39,893 nt of DNA from Ectocarpus siliculosus (taxonomy: Eukaryota > Sar > Phaeophyceae > Ectocarpales > Ectocarpaceae). Where the stretch lies: contig FN649748.1 of the NCBI GenBank assembly GCA_000310025.1, positions 3,912,161-3,952,053 of the forward strand, read 5' to 3'. The notes under the pieces were generated by a model, which saw nothing but the letters and a program-made list of their open reading frames with translations, did no database searches and was not told the DNA's origin. The translations under genes and the position numbers were made by a program. Shown piece after piece: positions 22,681-39,893 of the stretch; position 1 is the stretch's first letter; every line of letters begins with the position of its first letter.

Positions 22681-24449
22681 TTTGTTTTGCCATCGCTTTC
22701 ATTTTGCCGGTCGCCACGGTGGTCTAGTTGCTGAACTCTCCAAACAAGCAGTTGTATCAGGTTATTGCTTCGATTTTCCTCTTTGCCTACAATTTGCAGC
22801 GGGAAGCGATCAAATGTGGCACAGAGATATGAATTTCACTGTCGACGACGGAAAGAAGAGACGGACGGCTGAATCAACCCTTCTTTCTCGCGATTTTTTT
22901 TTCATGAAGTACCACCACCGCAGAAGGAAGACGGGAAAAAACAACAAATAAATGAAAGGAAGCTCTTGACCTTCCTCTGGTGCGGAGGGGCGCTTTCGAC
23001 ATGTCGTAAACTCTACTGGCAAAGTCGCAGGCATGCCAGTGATAAAATGTATAAGGCGGGGATCGGTCCTGCGATTGATTGTACGAATTTATTTAGTCAG
23101 TCTTGGAGGTCGGCACCTACTATTACTTACTCCCTACCTGTCTGTGCACTATTAACATCGCCGCAGACTGCTACAGCTGTGGTTATTGGAAAATATCCGT
23201 CGTCAACAGAAGTAAGCAGTGCGGTGGCGCCGCCATCCTCCGATACCGACACACTGGCTGGCTCCCTTCTCCAGCAGGATCTTCTTTGTGCCTGTCTGTA
23301 CGCCAAGAAGTGTGTGCTTGATGTTGACGGCCAAGAAAAGAGCTCGCAGCCTTGTCAACGTCGGCTCGATTGAATCGATCCCCGCGAGAGCAGGGTTACT
23401 ATAGACAATGCACGATGAAACCATCACGCGCGGCCTTGCGCTGTATGGGGTTCATTTGGACGGTCCTCGAAGCTGCTGTCGCTCGGAACGATCTGCATCA
23501 TCTGATGGTACTCTCTCTGTCTCAGGTCTCGGTAAGATACACGCATGTCCGGGGGCGCCGCGAGTGTATTGAGGGGGGGGTTTGCGATGTTGACAGTCTC
23601 GTGACAGCCATGGCATCAGCAAGGTCTCAGGTCTCAGGTCTGCTGACGTCTCATCTGGTCGTCTGGTAGTAGCATACGACCTATGACGACCAGACACAAC
23701 TCTGGCGGGAGACAAAGATGGCGAACCAAGGGCATGACAGAAGGGAGCAAACTTCGAGATCACATGGAGTGAGTATTTGATGACGCCGGTCGGATGTGCT
23801 AAATAATGGCAGTTTCACACACAGCAGGAGCTGCGTGCCAACACATGAAGGGATCCGCATTTGATAGTTGTTGGATACTTTCGCTGGCTTTACTGCTCAC
23901 CCGAGCTTTTTGCCCGTAGTGCGCATGCAGTCGTGGCTGCATCTCTGGTAACCAAAACACCACGTTGTTCATAGGCGTCTCCTTGAGTCCATTCGGCATG
24001 CTACATCAGCGCACACGCAGCAGTACGTAGACTGCAGCTGCTTGTAGTCTTCAACCCCGCGTGCAAGAGGGTTTTGCTCTGCCTTTGCCGCTAGGGGTGT
24101 AGCGCCCTGTTATCCGGAGTGCCACCATCTAGATTAGTGCGGGGCTAGTGATTATGCGGTGCGCACGCAGTAGTTTTTTATTTTCTACTGTCGTCTTGTA
24201 CAATAGGCCCCACGACCAAAAGTTCAAAATGAAAATCGACAACTTTTACTTTTTTCTCTGATGACGCGGCCTGCATGGTTGATTCAAACTTTCAAATCGT
24301 GTCACCGAGCAGGGCCACAACCAAAATTGAAGTTCGTCCGCGCGTATCTTTGTTGGGTCCTATACAAGATACCACAAGGTTCCTGTTTTTACAGCCTTCA
24401 CACCCACTGCAGATTTCCAATTTCCTGCAGCAAGCACCAATACCTGACG

Positions 24450-24491
<42 letters not shown>

Positions 24492-25101
24492 CTTCACATT
24501 AAAAACCGTTCCGATCTCTCTCTACCCAGTACCTTCATATATCCATACTGATCCAACACTTGACGCGGTCGATTCCCGTGGTCACAGGCCAACTTACGTG
24601 TGTACACGTGCGTTCGATGCACGGCGCCTCCGAGCATAGTGTACAGAATTGGTCTGTACACCGACCCACGACAGACATGTTTCGCAGCAGTACCTGCCAG
24701 TGAGCGTGCTCCTGCTACGCGCGGTTGTCAAGGATCGAGATGGTCGTCAATGGCACGAGATAAAAGCAGGGGGGCAACTGCTGTTGTTGCACTATGTTAT
24801 GTAGGCGAAAAAACTTCCGTGGAACCAACAGAGTTGCTTTGCCATCAGTCTACATAGTCGAGACTTATCTCAATATCGCTCGATTTCATTTCGTGAGTGT
24901 AGCTTCCTACCAGAGGGGGTATTGAGCAGGCTTTTTTTTCTGCGTACCGCTGCATTCGGATAAGCCAAAACCTTTGCACTGAGAGAACAACAGTGGTGTC
25001 AGGGAATGTTGTTGCGATCGCACAAGCACCACAAAACGCCTCCCTCTGTTCTCTCCCATTTCTCCCTCCGCTCCTCCGCCTCCCTCACCGAAAAGAAGAA
25101 A
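22681..25101. other. intergenic region without recognisable gene
   Basis: This 2.4-kb stretch runs from the tRNA-Asn gene to the FUSC-like start codon. Only short ORFs without family features are present. It holds a short hairpin near 23652-23692 (ctggtcgtc and its complement gacgaccag) and the (GTT)n-associated repeat at 24451-24605. The FUSC-like promoter should be near the right end. Confidence 0.5.
24451..24605 (-). mobile_element. (GTT)n-associated dispersed repeat, copy 1
   Basis: (GTT)13 is followed by tcttcacat, aaaa, cgttccg, tctct, cagtacctt, gtccac-type blocks and cgtggtcaca, with the same order recurring at 29584-29722. On the minus strand the repeat ends in (AAC)n, like a retroposon with a simple-sequence tail. 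No target duplication was resolved. Confidence 0.5.

Positions 25102-39893
<14,792 letters not shown>

Overview
This window looks like nuclear DNA of a photosynthetic stramenopile, most likely a brown alga (Ectocarpus-type). The evidence is intron-dense genes with short exons and long introns full of simple repeats, a heterokont-style plastid presequence on one gene, a Copia-type retroelement, and dispersed tRNA genes. Organism and gene identities were read from sequence alone; no database was searched.

Layout. (1) Positions 1-11256, minus strand: a 12-exon, 3'-incomplete gene for the mitochondrial ATP-dependent RNA helicase SUV3. Every exon junction keeps phase, and the helicase motifs appear in order. 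Its intron 10 contains two divergent tRNA-Asn(GUU) genes, a tRNA fragment and a near-perfect hairpin. (2) 11257-12426: divergent intergenic region. (3) 12427-17353, plus strand: a complete 7-exon gene for a 384-residue DUF1295/steroid-5-alpha-reductase-like membrane protein with a probable plastid presequence. (4) 18913-22267: an intact, apparently recent LTR retrotransposon on the minus strand (365-bp LTRs, 5-bp target duplication) that encodes only Gag. (5) 22609-22680: a third identical tRNA-Asn gene. (6) 25102 to the window end, plus strand: a gene of at least 15 exons for a FUSC/ALMT-like multi-pass membrane protein, incomplete at its 3' end. Its introns hold most of the window's repeats and a 92-base assembly gap.

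The three protein genes do not form an operon or pathway. SUV3 is predicted mitochondrial and the DUF1295 protein plastidial; they are transcribed divergently from a 1.2-kb spacer. The FUSC-like protein is a predicted transporter-type membrane protein.

The most unusual content is non-genic. In FUSC intron 12 about ten degenerate copies of the preceding exon's 3' end and splice donor are strung in tandem, and several still read the same peptide with mostly synonymous changes. A smaller array of the same kind sits in SUV3 intron 6. There is also a dispersed, end-truncated repeat with a homopolymer C tail (five copies, one orientation), a Gag-only LTR element, a long inverted repeat of a Gln/Pro-rich segment, and two inferred GC-AG introns in SUV3.
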